A DNA stretch of 64,000 bases from Cymbidium sinense (lineage: Eukaryota; Streptophyta; Magnoliopsida; Asparagales; Orchidaceae): NCBI GenBank assembly GCA_021442155.1, contig CM038216.1:93049666-93113665 (forward strand), in the 5' to 3' direction. A program made the translations under genes and the position numbers. The notes under the pieces were generated by a model, which saw only the letters and a program-made list of their open reading frames with translations, did not search any database and was not told the origin of the DNA. Every line of letters begins with the position of its first letter. Position 1 is the stretch's first letter. Of the stretch, positions 10,190 through 23,345 are shown in pieces.

Positions 10190-12496
10190 GTTTAGGTTTA
10201 GGTTTTTAAGTTTTTAGGATTTAGGGTTTAGGGATTAGGGTTTCGGGTTTAAGGTTTAAGGGTTTAGGGTTTCAGGGTTTAAGGAATAGGGTTTAAGGTT
10301 TAGGGTTTGCTTAAGGTTTGAGGTTAGATTAAGCTTTAGGGTTTAGGCTTTAAGGTTTAGTGTTTTTAAGGTTTAGGGTTTAGGGTTTAGGGTTAGCTTA
10401 AGGTTTAAGTTTAGGGTTTTAGGGTATAGGGTTTAGGGTTAGGGTTAGTGTTTATGGTTTAGGGTTTAAGATTTAGGGTTTAGGATTTAGGGTTTAGGGT
10501 TTAGGGTTTAGGGTTAGATTAGGGTTTAGGATTTAGATTTAGATTTAGGGGTAAGGGTTGTATGTGTAGGGTTTAGGGTTTAGGGTTAGTTATAGAGTTT
10601 ATGGTTTAGGATTTTGTTTTTAGGGTTTACGGTTTAGGATTTAGTGTTTAGGGTTTAAGGTTTTGGGTTTTGGATATTTTTTTAAAATTAAGTAAATGGA
10701 CAGGTTTAGGTTTATTTGGTTTATTTTACATATTTATTTAGGTTTATTTTTTATTTTTATTTAGTTTAATTTATTTACTTTTTATTTATTTATTTTAGTT
10801 TAGGTTTTTTATTTTATTTTATTTTTCAGGTTTAGGTTTAGGTTTATGTGCATTTTTAGTTTAGTTTTTTTTTTAGGTTTAAGTTTTATTTTTTATTTTT
10901 AAGTTTAGGTTTAGGTTGTTATTTTATTCCTTTAGGTTTAGGTTTTAAGTTTTTATTTTAGGTTTATGTTTAGGTTTAATTTTTAGTTTCAATTTAGGTT
11001 TATTTCTAGTATATTTTATTTAGTTTAGGGTTTACATTTAGTTTATTTTAGGTTTAGGTTTAGGTTTTATTTATTTTAGTTTAGTTTATTTTAGTTTAGG
11101 TTTAGGTTTAGGTTTATTTTATTTATTTTAGGTTTAGGTTTTTTTAGTTAGGGTTTAGATTTTATTTTCAGGGTTTCTAGTTTAGGGTTTAGGGAATAAG
11201 GTTTCAAGTTTAATGTTTTACAGTTTAGGGTTTCAGGGTTTTATCTTTAGGGTTTAGAGTTTTTAAGGTTTAGGGTTTAAGGTTTAGGGTTTAGGGTTAG
11301 ATTAGGGTTTAAGGTTTGGCTTTAGAGTTCAGGGTTTTTAGGGTATAGGGTTAATGGTTTAGGGTTAGTTTAAAAATTAAGGTTTAAGGTTTTAGGGTTT
11401 AGGGTTAGTTTAGTGTTTAAGGTTTATGATTTGGCGCTGTAGGTGTAGGGCTTAGGGTTTAGGGTTTATTGTTTTTTAAAAAAAATTAAGTAAGTTGGTA
11501 GGTATAGGTTTATTGGGTTTATTTTATATATTTATTTATGTTTATTTTTTATTATTAATTAGTTCACTTTATTTATTTTAATTTCAATTTTTTATTTTAG
11601 TTTATTTTTTAGGTTTAGGTTTAGGTTTAGGTTCATTTTTTAGTTTAGTTTTATTTTATTTATTTATTTTATGTTTAGGTTTTATTTTTTTATTTTTAGG
11701 TTTAGGTTTAGGTTTTTATTTTATTTTTTTAAGTTTATGTTTTTCATTTTTATTTTAGGTTTATTTTTAGTCTTCATTTTTTAGTTTCAATTTAGGTTTA
11801 TTTTAGTTTATTTTATTTTATTTAGTTTAGAGTTTATGTTTAGTTTATTTTAGGTTTAGGTTTAGGTTTTATTTATTTTAGTTAAGTTTATTTTAGTTTA
11901 GGTTTAGGTTTATTTTAGGTTTAGTTTTTTTTTAGTTTAGGGTTTAGGTTTTGTTTTTAGGTTTATTTTTTAGGTTTAGGTTTTTATTTAGTTTTCATTT
12001 TATATTTAGGTTTTATTTTATTTAGGTATTCTATTTTTGGGTTTATTTTATTTTTTAGTTTACTTAAGGTTTTTATTTATTTTATTTAAGTTTAATTTAT
12101 ATTTTTTATTTTATTTTATCTTTAAGTTTAAGTTTAGGTTTAGGTTTTAGTTTATGTTTTTATTTAATTTAATTTTTTATTTTATTTAGGTTTGGATTTA
12201 TTTATTTATTTCCTTTTTAGGTTTTATTTAGTTTTGGCTTAGGTTTTAGGGGGTTTAGGGTTAAAGGTTTAAGGTTTAAAGTTTATGGTTTGGGGTTTAA
12301 AATTCAGGGTTTAGGGTTGTAAGTTTTGGGTTTAGGGTTTAAGGTTTAGGGTTTAGGGTTTATGGTTTTAGAGTTTAAGGTTTATGGTTTAGGGTTGTAG
12401 GTTTAGGGTTTAGGGTTTAGGGTTTTAGGGTTTAAGATTTATGGTTTAGGGTTTAGGTTTAGGTTTTAATTTAGGGTTTAGGGTTTTTGATTTTTT
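10190..12496 (+). repeat. Array between unit A start and GRP copy 5
   Basis: Telomere-like blocks lie at about 10205-10675, 11155-11470 and 12240-12485, with T-rich blocks between them and junctions at about 10688 and 11490. Here the junction spacing is only about 0.8 kb, so this unit is shortened. No gene is seen. Confidence 0.8.
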
Positions 12497-12955
12497 TTAA
12501 CAGAGAACAGATTCAGAATCAATATTTCTTTTTGATTTCATCAACCAAGCAACACACCAAGTTTTCTAAGTCACAAGAGACAACATAGATCAATAATGAA
12601 CACGCATAGAGCAAATTAGAAACCCTGGATAGCTAGAACTGTCTCAACTGTAAAGACACAGTTCCATAAGCAGCAAATCGGATCGGTCATTCTTCAGTTT
12701 CTCTAATTCCCATCAGAACCACCTTGACATCTCGAGTAGCGTGATCCACCATCGTATCCTAGATTCTCCCTCCACCACCACCACGGTTGTAACCTTCATT
12801 GCTCCTCCTACCTCGAAAACCACCACTACTCTAACCACCACCTCGATATCCACTAGCACCTCCAGATCCCCCACCACCACTATATGGCCCTCCACCTTAG
12901 CCTCCATCTCTAGGCGACTGGTTGTGGTGATCTCCAGCCATCAGGTTCGCTCATT
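12497..12955 (-). pseudogene. GRP gene fragment, copy 5
   Basis: The module is full length: 3' UTR at 12497-12702, stop TAG at 12703-12705 and Gly-rich coding remnant up to 12955. A run of seven or more A follows the UTR end on the minus strand, as in the other modules. The tail repeats GGY and GGGGS patterns, but one frame cannot be followed throughout. Its duplicate is copy 7. The open frames on both strands here arise from the GGN/CCN codon bias and are not separate genes. Confidence 0.85.
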
Positions 12956-15514
12956 TTAGGGTTTTGGTTTAGGTTTAGGTTTATTAAGTTTTAGTGTTTA
13001 GGTTTACTTTTTAATTTATTTAGTTACTTTATGTTTAGGTTTAGGGTTTGTTGTTTAGGGTTTAGGGTTTAGGGTTTAAGGTTTTAGGGTTTTCTTTTAG
13101 GGTTTAGGGTTTAAAGTTTAAGATTTTTGAGGGTTTAGGGTTGTAAGTTTAAGGTTTTGGGTTTAGGGTTTAGGATTTAGGATTTATTATTATTTTTCTT
13201 TTTTTAAAAAAAAATTAAATAAACTGATAGGTTTAGGTTTATTTAGTTAATTTTTTATTTATTTTAGTCTATTTTATTTTTTATTTGTTTAGGTTTATTT
13301 TTTATGTTTATTTAGTTAGTTAATTTATTTTTGGTTGTTTATTTTAGTTTAGGTTTTATTTTACTTTATTTTTTTAGGATTTAGGTTCGGTTTATGTTTA
13401 TTTTTTTAGTTGAGTTTTATTTTATTTTATTTTTTTAGGTTTAGGTTTTATTTTTTATTTTTTGGTTTAGGTTTAAGTTTTTATTTTATTTTTTTAGGTT
13501 TAGGTTTTAGGTTTTTATTTTAGGTTTATTTTTAGATTTTATTTTTTAGTTTAGGTTTAGGTTTATTTTTAGTTTATTTTATTTTATTTAGTTTAGGTTT
13601 AGGTATAGGCTTAGTTTATTTTAGGTTTAGGTGTAAGCTTTATTTATTTTAGTTTAATTTATTTTAGTTTAGGTTTAGGGTTATTTTATTTTCTTTATTT
13701 TTTATTTTACATTTAATTTTTTTTGTTTAGGGTTTAGGTTTAATTTTCTATTTATTTTTAGGTTTATTTTTTAGGTTTAGGCTTTTATTTAGTTTTTATT
13801 TTATTTTATTTTAGATTTATTTATTTTTATTTTACGTTTAGTTTTTATTTTATTTAGGTTTTTCTATTATTAGGTTTATTTTATTTCTTAGTTTAGTTTA
13901 GGTTTTTACTTATTTTATTTTATTTTATTTTGATTAATTTATTTATTTTACTTTTTAGGTTTATATTTTATTTTATATTTTATTTTATTGAGGTTTACAT
14001 TTTTTTATATATTTTATTTTTAGGTTTTATTTAGGTTAGGTTTAGGTTTTTAACTTTTTAGGGTTTGGTGTTTAGGATTTAGGATTTAACGTTCAGGGTT
14101 TTAGGGTTTAAGGTTTTAAGGTTTAAGGTTTAGGGTTAGGTGTAGGGTTTAGGGTTTAGGGTTTAGGGTTTAGTGTTTAGGCTTTAGGATTTAGGGTTTT
14201 TAGGGTTTAGGGTTTTTTTTAGAAAAAAAGTATGTAAATCAGTAGGTTTAGGATTATTTTGTTTATTTTACTTTTTATTTTAATTTATGTTTATTTTTTA
14301 TTTTTATATAGCTGATTTTATCTATCTCAGGATTATTTATTTTAGTTTAGGTTTTTTATTTTAGTTTATTTTTTAGGTTTAGGTTTAGGTTTTGGTTTTG
14401 GTTTATTTTTTAGTTGAGGTTTATTTTTATTTTATTTTTTTGGTTTAGGTTTTATTTTAATTTTTTAGGTTTAGGTTTACGCTTTTATTTTATTTTTTTA
14501 GGTTTAGGTTTATATTTAAAGTTTACTTTTAGGTTTTATTATTCAGTTTAGGTTTAGATTTATTTTTAGTTTATTTTATTTTATTTAATTTAAGTTTAAG
14601 ATTAGGTTTAGTTTACTTTATGTTTAGGTATAGGTTTTATTTATTTTAGTTTAGTTTATTTTAGTTTAGGTTAAATTTTTTTTTTTAGGTTTAGGTTTTT
14701 TTATTTTAGGGTTTAGGTATTATTTTTGATTTATTTTTTGGTTTTAGTTTTTTGGTTTATTTTTTAGGTTTAAGTTTTTATTTAGTTTTATTTTATTTTA
14801 TTTTAAGTTTTTATTTATTTTTATTTTGCATCTAGTTTTAATTTTATTTAGGTTTTTTTATTTTTTGTTTAGTTTAGGTTTTTATTTATTTTATTATTTA
14901 TTTTATTTTCTATTAGGTTTAGGGTAAGGTTTTGGTTTAGGTTCAGGTTTTAGTTTATGTTTTAATTTAATTTTATTTTTATTATATTTTGGTTTAGGTT
15001 TTTTATTTATTTTATTTTTAGGTCTATTTAGTTTAGGTTTAGGTTTTTAGCATTTTAGTTATTAGGATTTAAGGCTTAGGGTTTAGGGTTTAGTGTTAGT
15101 TTTGGGTTTAGGGTTTAGTGTTTAGTGTTTGGGGTTTAGGGTTTAGAGTTTAGGGTTTAGGGCTTAGGCTATAGGTTTTAAGGTTTATGGTTTATGGTTT
15201 AGGGTTTGGTGTTTTAGGGTTTAGGGTTTAAGGTTTTAGGGTTCACGATTTAAGGTTTAAGGTTTTAGGGTTTAGGGTGTTTAAGGTTTAGGGTTTAGGG
15301 TTTAGTGTTTATTGTTAGGTATTAGGTTTTATGTTTAGTGTTCGGGTTTATGGTTTATGGTTTAGGGTTTAGGGTTAGTGTTAGGGTATAGGGTTTAGCA
15401 TTAGGGTTTTTTTATTTTTCTTTTTTTTTGTTTTTAGGGTTGAGGGTTTATGGTTAAGGGTTTAGGTTTTAAGTTTATGGTTTAGGTTTTAGTTTTGGGT
15501 TTAGGGTTTTTAGT
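12956..15514 (+). repeat. Telomere-like/T-rich array
   Basis: It starts with the conserved right flank of GRP modules (TTTATTTAGTTACTTTATG at about 13015). Telomere-like blocks lie at about 12960-13195, 14050-14215 and 15055-15510. Junctions lie at about 13213 (AATTAAATAAACTGATAGG) and 14230, followed by T-rich blocks. No gene is seen. Confidence 0.8.
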
Positions 15515-15908
15515 TGTTTTTGATTTCATCTCAACACACCAAGTTCTCTAAGACACAAGATGACATAAATAAAATGAAAACGCATAGAAAATCAAAATCT
15601 AGATAAAAGGATTATCTTGTAAAGATGCATTCCATTGTAGCAAATCGGATCACCATTCTTGATTTCTCAGGTTCCCATACACCCGGCCTCTCGAGTAGCG
15701 GGATCCACCATCATATCCCCAATCTCTCCTTACGCCACCACCACGAATGTAACCTCCGTCGCTCCTCCTGCCTCCATAACCAACATTGCTCCGACCACCA
15801 CCTTCATATCACCTCAGTCCCCAACCACCCTTGCAATAGCTGCCTCAGTCTTGACTCCACCCAGTCTGGCGAACTAGTTGGTGATGTTCTATCATGTTTC
15901 TGCCCATT
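15515..15908 (-). pseudogene. GRP gene fragment, copy 6
   Basis: The minus strand carries the GRP 3' UTR and Gly-rich tail. The original stop lies at about 15667-15669. An extra base just inside it shifts the frame of the last codons. The coding remnant has several short deletions relative to copy 2, and the NGQNLDG region is reduced. Two overlapping plus-strand open frames of 102 and 72 codons are antisense shadows. The duplicate in unit B is copy 8. Confidence 0.8.
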
Positions 15909-18070
15909 CTTCAAGTTTAGGTTTATTTTATAATTTATTTATTTACTTTAGGTTTAGGTTTAGGGTTTGGGGTTTACGGTTTGAGGTTTAGGGTTTAGGG
16001 TTTAGGATTAGGGTTTAGGGTTTAGGGTTTTGTGGTTAGGGTTTAAGGATTAGGTTAAAGATTTTTTAAGTTGTAGGATTTAGGGTTTAGGGTTTAGTGT
16101 AGTTGGTTTAGGGTTGTAGGTTTAGGATTTTGGTTTAAGGTTTAGGGTTTAGGGTTTAGGATTTAGGGTTTAACATTTTCTTTTTATTTAGTAAACCAAT
16201 AGGTTTAAGTTTATTTAGTATTTTTAGTTTATTTTTTTGTTTATTTTAGTTTAGTTTATTTTTTTTCTTATTTAGGTTTATTTTTTATTTTTATTTAGTT
16301 TAGTTTATTTATTTTAGGTTTGTTTATTTAAGTTTATTTTTTAGGTTTAGGTTTAGGTTTAGGTTTATTTTTTAGTTGAGTTTTATTTTTATTTTATTTT
16401 TTAGGTTTAGGTTTTATTTTTTATTTTTAGGTTTAGGTTTAGGTTTTTAGTTTATTTTTTTATGTATAGGCTTTACATTTCTATTTTAGGTTTATTTTCA
16501 TGTTTTATTTTTTTACTTTTGGTTTAGGTTTATTTTTAGTTGATTTAATTTTATTTAGTTTAGGTTTAAGTTTAGGTTTAGTTTATTTTAGGTTTAAGTT
16601 TTATTTATTTTAGTTTAGTTTATTTTAGTTTAGGTTTAGGTTTATTTTTTTTATTTTAGGTTTAGGTTTTTTTTAGTTTAGGGCTTTGGTTTTAATTTTT
16701 ATTTAATTTTATGTTTTACTTTTAGGTTTAGGTTTTTATTTAGTTTTTATTTTTTTTATTTTAGGTTTAAATATTTTTATTTTAAGTTTAGTTCTTATTT
16801 TATTTAGGTTTTTTATTCTTAGGTTTATTTTATTTTTTAGTTCAGTTTATGTTTTTATTTATTTTATTTTAATTTTTTTATAGGTTTAGGTTTTTATTTT
16901 ATTTTACTTTTTGATTTTATTTAGGTTTAGGTTTCTTATTTATTTTATTTTTAGGTTTTATTTACTTTAGGTTTATTTTAAGGTTTTTAGGGTTTATGGT
17001 TGAGGGTTTAGGGTTTAGGGTTTTGGGTTTTGGGTTTTAGTGTTTAGGGTTTAGGGTTAAAGTTTAGGTTTAGGGTTTAGGGTTTAGTGTTTAGGGTTTA
17101 GGGTTTAGGATTAGTAGTGTTTAGGGTTTAAGGTTTAGGGTTTAGGGTTAGTTTAGGGTTTATGATTAGTTTAAAGTTTAGGTTTTATGGTTTTAGGAGT
17201 TAGGGTTTACGTTTATGGTTTAGTATTAGGTTTAGGGTTTAGGGTTTAGGGTTTAGGGTTTAGGGTTTAGGATTTAAGTTTAGGGTTCAGGGAATAGGGT
17301 TAGTTTAGGGTTTAGTGTTTAGGGTTAGTTTTAGGGTTAGGGTTTTTTTTTAATTTAGGTTTTAGTTTAATTTTATTTATTTTAGTTTATTTTAGTTTAT
17401 ATTTTTATTTAAGTTTATTTTTTATTTTTATTTAGTTTAATTAATTTATTTTAGTTTAGGTTTTTTATTTTAATTTATTGTTTAGGTTTAGGTTTAGGTT
17501 TCTATTTATTTTTTAGTTTAGGATTATTTTTATTTTATTTTTTAAGTTTAGGTTTTACTTTTTATTTTTAGGTTTATGTTTAGATTTTTATTTTATTTTT
17601 TTAGGTTTAGGTTTTAGGTTTTCATTTTAGGTTTTATTTTAAGTTTTATTTTTTAGTTTATGTTTAAGTTTATATTTTATTTTTTTATTTTATTTAGTTT
17701 AGGGTTTAGGTTTAGGTTTTATTTGTTTCAATTTAGTTTATTTTAGTTTAGGTTCACGTTTATTTTATTTTTATTTATTTTAGTTTTAGGTTTTTTTTAT
17801 TTTAGGGTCTAGGTTTTATATTTTATTTATTTTTAGTTTTTTTTTGGTTTATTTTTTATTTTTAAGTTTTTAATTAGTTTTTATTTTTAGTTATTTTAGG
17901 TTTATTTTATTTTTATTTTACATTTGGGTTTTATTTTACTTAGTTTTTTTATTTTTAAGTTTATTTAATTTTTTTTAGTTTAGTTTATGCTTTTATTTAT
18001 TTTATATTAGTTTAGTTTTTATTTTTTATTTTATTATATATTTAGGTTTTGGTTTAGGTTTGAGTTTAAG
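15909..18070 (+). repeat. Telomere-like/T-rich array, end of unit A
   Basis: Telomere-like blocks lie at about 15955-16170 and 16985-17345. The junction is near 16190, in the variant TTTAGTAAACCAATAGG. The junction expected near 17350 is lost by a short deletion. T-rich blocks fill the rest. No gene is seen. Confidence 0.8.
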
Positions 18071-20396
18071 TTTAGGTTTACGTTTTTAGGTTTTTAGGAT
18101 TTAGGGTTTAGGGTTTAGGGTTTCGGGTTTAAGGTTTAAGGGTTTAGGGTTTCAGGGTTTAGGGAATAGGGTTTAAGGTTTAGGGTTTGCTTAAGGTTTA
18201 AGGTTAGATTAAGCTTTAGGGTTTAGGCTTTAAGGTTTAGTGTTTTTAAGGTTTAGGGTTTAGGTTTAGGTTAACAAGTTTAAAGTTTAGGGTTTTAGGT
18301 ATAGGGTTTAGGGTTAGGGTTAGTGTTTAGTTTAGGGTTTATTAGTTTAGATTTAGGGTTTAGGTTTTAGGGTTTAAGTTAGATTAGGATTTAGGATTTA
18401 GGGGTAAGGGTTGTATGTGTAGGGTTTAGGGTTTAGGGTTAGTTTTAGGGTTTAGGGTTTAGGATTTTATTTTTAGGTTTTACGATTTAGGATTTAGTGT
18501 TTAGGGTTTAAGGTTTTGGGTTTAGGATATTTTTTTAAAATTAAGTAAATGGGTAGGTTTAGGTTTATTTGGTTTATTTTATATATTTATTTAGGTTTAT
18601 TTTTTATTTTTATTTAGTTTAGTTTATTTATTTTTTATTTATGTATTTTAGTATAGGTTTTTTATTTTATTTTATTTTTAGGTTTAGGTTTAGGTATATG
18701 TTTATTTTTTAGTTTAGTTTTATTTTATTTTCTTTTTTAGGTTTAAGTTTTATTTTTTATTTTTAAGTTTAGGATAAGGTTGTTATTTTATTCCTTTAGG
18801 TTTAGGTTTTAAGTTTTTATTTTAGGTTTATGTTTAGGTTTAATTTTTAGTTTCAATTTAGGTTTATTTCTAGTTTATTTAATTTAGTTTAGGGTTTACA
18901 TTTAGTTTATTTTAGGTTTAGGTTTAGGTTTTATTTATTTTAGTTAAGTTTATTTTAGTTTAGGTTTAGGTTTAGATTTAGTTTTATTTTATTTATTTTA
19001 GGTTTAGGTTTTTTTAGTTAGGGTTTAGATTTTATTTTCAGGGTTTCTAGTTTAGGGTTTAGGGTATAAGGTTTCAAGTTTAATGTTTTACGGTTTAGGG
19101 TTTCAGGGTTTTATCTTTAGGGTTTAGAGTTTTTAAGGTTTAGGGTTTAAGGTTTAGGGTTTAGGGTTAGATTAGGGTTTAAGGTTTGGCTTTAGAGTTC
19201 AGGGTTTTTAGGGTTTAGGGTTAATGGTTTAGGGTTAGTTTACAAATTAAGGTTTAAGGTTTTAGGGTTTAGGGTTAGTTTAGTGTTTAAGGTTTATGGT
19301 TTGGGGCTGTAGGTGTAGGGCTTAGGGTTTAGATTTAGTTTTAATGTTTAAGGTTTAGGGTTTAGGGTTTATTATTTTTTAAAAAAAATTAAGTAAATTG
19401 GTAGGTATAGGTTTATTTTATATATTTATTTAGGTTTATTTTTTATTTTTAATTAGTTCGCTTTATTTATTTTAGTTTCAATTTTTTATTTTAGTTTATT
19501 TTTTAGGTTTAGGTTTAGGTTTAGGTTCATTTTTTAGTTTAGTTTTATTTTATTTATTTATTTTAGGTTTAGGTTTTATTTTTTTATTTTTAGGTTTAGG
19601 TTTAGGTTTTTATTTTATTTTTTTAAGTTTATGTTTTTCATTTTTATTTTAGGTTTATTTTTAGTCTTCATTTTTTAGTTTTGATTTAGGTTTATTTTAG
19701 TTTATTTTATTTTATTTAGTTTAGTTTAAGTTTAGTTTATTTTAGGTTTAGGTTTAGGTTTTATTTATTTTAGTTGTTTATTTTAGTTTAGGTTTAGGTT
19801 TATTTTAGGTTTAGTTTTTTTTAGTTTAGGGTTTAGGTTTTGTTTTTAGGTTTATTTTTTAGGTTTAGGTTTTTATTTAGTTTTCATTTTATATTTAGGT
19901 TTTATTTTATTTAGGTTTTCTATTTTTTGGTTTATTTTATTTTTTAGTTTACTTAAGGTTTTTATTTATTTTATTTTAGTTTAAGTTATATTTTTTATTT
20001 TCTTTTATCTTTAAGTTTAGGTTTAGGTTTAGGTTTTAGTTTAGGTTTTTATTTAATTTAATTTTTTATTTTATTTAGGTTTGGATTTATTTATTTATTT
20101 CCTTTTTAGGTTTTATTTAGTTTTGGCTTAGGTTTTTAGGTTTTTAGGGTTTAGGGTTAAAGGTTTAAGGTTTAAAGTTTATGGTTTGGGGTTTAAAATT
20201 TAGGGTTTAGGGTTGTAAGTTTTGGGTTTAGGGTTTAAGGTTTAGGGATTAGGGTTTATGGTTTTGGGGTTTAAGGTTTATGGTTTAGGGTTGTAGGTTT
20301 AGGGTTTAGGGTTTAGGCTTTTAGGGTTTAAGATTTAAGGTTTAGGGTTTAGGTTTAGGTTTTAATTTAGGGTTTAGGGTTTTTGATTTTTTTTAA
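18071..20396 (+). repeat. Array between unit B start and GRP copy 7
   Basis: Telomere-like blocks lie at about 18080-18530, 19020-19375 and 20130-20390. Junctions lie at about 18540 and 19388. The layout equals 10190-12496. No gene is seen. Confidence 0.8.
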
Positions 20397-20826
20397 CAGA
20401 GAACAGATTCAGATTCAATATTTCTTTCTAATTTCATCAACCAAGCAACACACCAAGTTTTCTAGGTCACAAGAGACAACATAGATCAATAATGAGCACG
20501 CATAGAGCAAATTAGAAACCCTGGATAGCTAGAACTGTCTCTACTGTAAAGACACAGTTCCATAAGAAGCAAATCGGATCGGTCATTCTTCAGTTTCTCT
20601 AATTCCCATCAGAACCACCTTGACATCAGTGGCGTGATTATCAGATTCTCCCTCCACCACCACCACGGTTGTAACCTTCATTGCTTCTCCTACCTCAAAA
20701 ACCAACACTACTCTGACCACCACCTCGATATCCACTAGCACCCACCACTTGTGACCTCGCCTCCACCTTAGCCTCCATCATGGTCTAGCTGGTTGGCGGT
20801 GATCTTCCATCAAGGTTCTGCTCATT
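20397..20826 (-). pseudogene. GRP gene fragment, copy 7
   Basis: This is the duplicate of copy 5. The 3' UTR is nearly unchanged, and the TAG stop is kept at 20599-20601. The coding part has lost several short segments, including the stretch next to the stop (around 20630) and around 20740. The reading frame is broken many times. Confidence 0.8.
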
Positions 20827-23345
20827 TTTAGGGTTTTGGTTTAGGTTTAGGTTTATTAAGTTTTAGGGTTTAGGTTTACTTTTTAATTTATTCAGTTACT
20901 TTATGTTTAGGTTTAGGGTTTGTGGTTTAGAGTTTAGGGTTTAGGGTTTAAGGGTTTAGGGTTTGCTTTTAGGGTTTAGGGTTTAAAGTTTAAGATTTTT
21001 GAGGGTTTAGGGTTGTAAGTTTAAGGTTTTGGGTTTAGGGTTTAGGATTTAGGATTTATTATTATTTTTTTTTTTAAAAAAAATTAAATAAACTGATAGG
21101 TTTAGGTTTATTTAGTTTATTTTTTATTTATTTTAGTCTATTTTATTTTTTATTTGTTTAGGTTTATTTTTTATGTTTATTTAGTTAGTTAATTTATTTT
21201 TGGTTAGTTTATTTTAGTTTAGGTTTTATTTTACTAGATTTAGGTTATAGTTTATGTTTATTTATTTTTTAGTTGACTTTTATTTTTATTTTATTTTTTA
21301 GGTTTAGGTTTTATTTTTTATTTTATTTTTTTAGGTTTAGGTTTTAGGTTATTATTTTAGGTTTATTTTTAGATTTTATTTTTTAGTTTAGGTTTAGGTT
21401 TATTTTTAGTTTATTTTATTTTATTTAGTTTAGGTTTAGGTTTAGGCTTAGTTTATTTTAGGTTTAGGTATATGCTTTATTTATTTTAGTTTAGGTTTAG
21501 GGTTATTTTATTTTCTTTATTTTTTTATTTTACATTTAAGTTTTTTTTTGTTTAGGGTTTAGGTTTAATTTTCTATTTATTTTTAGGTTTATTTTTTAGG
21601 TTTAGGCTTTTATTTAGTTTTTATTTTATTTTATTTTAGATTTATTTATTTTTATTTAACGTTTAGTTTTTATTTTATTTAGGTTTTTCTATTGTTAGGT
21701 TTATTTTATTTCTTAGTTTATTTTAGGTTTTTACTTATTTTATTTTATTTTATTTTGATTAATTTATTTATTTTACTTTTTAGGTTTATATTTTATTTTA
21801 TATTTTATTTTATTGAGGTTTAAGTTTTTTTATATATTTTATTTTTAGGTTTTATTTAGGTTAGGTTTAGGTTTTTAACTTTTTAGGGTTTGGTGTTTAG
21901 GATTTAGGATTTAGTTCGGTTTTAGGGTTTAGGTTTTAAGGTTTAAGGTTTAGGGTTAGGTTTTAGGGTTTAGGGTTTAGTAGGGTTTAGGGTTTAGGGT
22001 TTAGTGTTTAGGCTTTAGGATTTAGGGTTTTAGGGTTTAGGGTTTTTTTAGAAAAAAGTATATAAGATAGGTTTAGGATTATTTTGTTTATTTTACTTTT
22101 TATTTTAATTTATGTTTATTTTTATTTTTTTATATATTTTATTTATTTATTATTTATTTTAGTTTAGGTTTTTTATTTTAGTTTATTTTTTAGGTTTAGG
22201 TTTAGGTTTTGGTTTTGGTTTATTTTTTAGTTGAGCTTTATTTTTATTTTATTTTTCTGGTTTAAGTTTTATTTTTAATTTTTAGGTTTAGGTTTACGCT
22301 TTTATTTTATTTTTTTAGGTTTAGGTTTATATTTAAGGTTTACTTTTAGGTTTTATTATTCAGTTTAGGTTTAGATTTATTTTTAGATAGTTTATTTTAT
22401 TTTATTTAATTTAGGTTTAGGATTAGGTTTAGTTTACTTTATGTTTAGGTATAGGTTTTATTTATTTTAGTTTAGTTTATTTTAGTTTAGGTTTAATTTT
22501 TTTTTTAGGTTTAGGTTTTTTTATTTTAGGGTTTAGGTATTATTTTTGATTTATTTTTTGGTTTTATTTTTTTGGTTTACTTTTAGGTTTAAGTTTTTAT
22601 TTAGTTTTATTTTATTTTATTTTAAGGTTTTTTTTATTTTTATTTTGCATTTAGTTTTAATTTTATTTAGGTTTTTTTATTTTTTGTTTAGTTTAGTTAG
22701 GTTTTATTTATTTTATTATTTATTTTATTTTCTATTAGGTTTAGGGTAAGGTTTTTTTAGGTTCAGGTTTTAGTTTATGTTTTAATTTAATTTTATTTTT
22801 ATTATATTTTGGTTTAGGTTTTTTATTTATTTTATTTTTAGGTTTATTTAGTTTATGTTTAGGTTTTTAGCTTTTTAGTTATTAGGGTTTAAGGTTTAGG
22901 GTTTAGGGTTTAGGGTTAGTTTTGGGTTTTGGGTTTTAGGTTTAGGGTTTAGTGTTTAGTGTTTGGGGTTTAGGGTTTAGAGTTTAGGGTTTAGGGCTTA
23001 GGCTATAGGTTTTAAGGTTTATGGTTTATGGTTTAGGGTTTAGTGTTTTAGGGTTTAGGGTTTAAGGTTTTAGGGTTCACAATTTATGGTTTAAGGTTTT
23101 AGGGTTTAGGGTGTTTAAGGTTTAGGGTTTAGGGTTTAGTGTTTATTATTAGGTTTTAGGTTTTAGGTTTAGCGTTCGGGTTTATGGTTTATGGTTTAGG
23201 GTTTAGGGTTAGTGTTAGGGTATAGGGTTTAGCATTAGGGTTTTTTTATTTTTCTTTTTTTTTTTATTTTTAGGGTTGAGGGTTTACGGTTTAGGGTTTA
23301 GGTTTTAGGTTTATGGTTCAAGTTTTAGTTTTGGGTTTAGGGTTT
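20827..23345 (+). repeat. Telomere-like/T-rich array
   Basis: This is the counterpart of 12956-15514. Telomere-like blocks lie at about 20827-21060, 21880-22045 and 22870-23345. Junctions lie at about 21080 and 22050. The hydrophobic open frame at 22546-22749 is a reading of T-rich words. No gene is seen. Confidence 0.8.

Larger units (their letters stand above)
10190..18070 (+). repeat. Large tandem duplication, unit A (~7.88 kb)
   Basis: This segment repeats in order at 18071-25830. Distinctive strings at 10241, 11161, 12501, 15505 and 16981 recur at offsets of about 7,880, 7,870, 7,896, 7,836 and 7,840. The unit contains GRP copies 5 and 6 and several array junctions (about 10688, 11490, 13213, 14230, 16190). 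Near 17350 unit A lacks the junction motif that unit B keeps at about 25113. The ends are fuzzy because both flanks are the same kind of repeat. Confidence 0.85.

Noticed and set aside
12713..12959. Open frames on both strands in GRP copy 5, and similar Thr/Ser/Pro- or His-rich plus-strand frames in copies 1, 2, 6 and 10
   Set aside because: These are antisense or shifted readings of Gly-rich codons. The true module lies on the minus strand and is broken.
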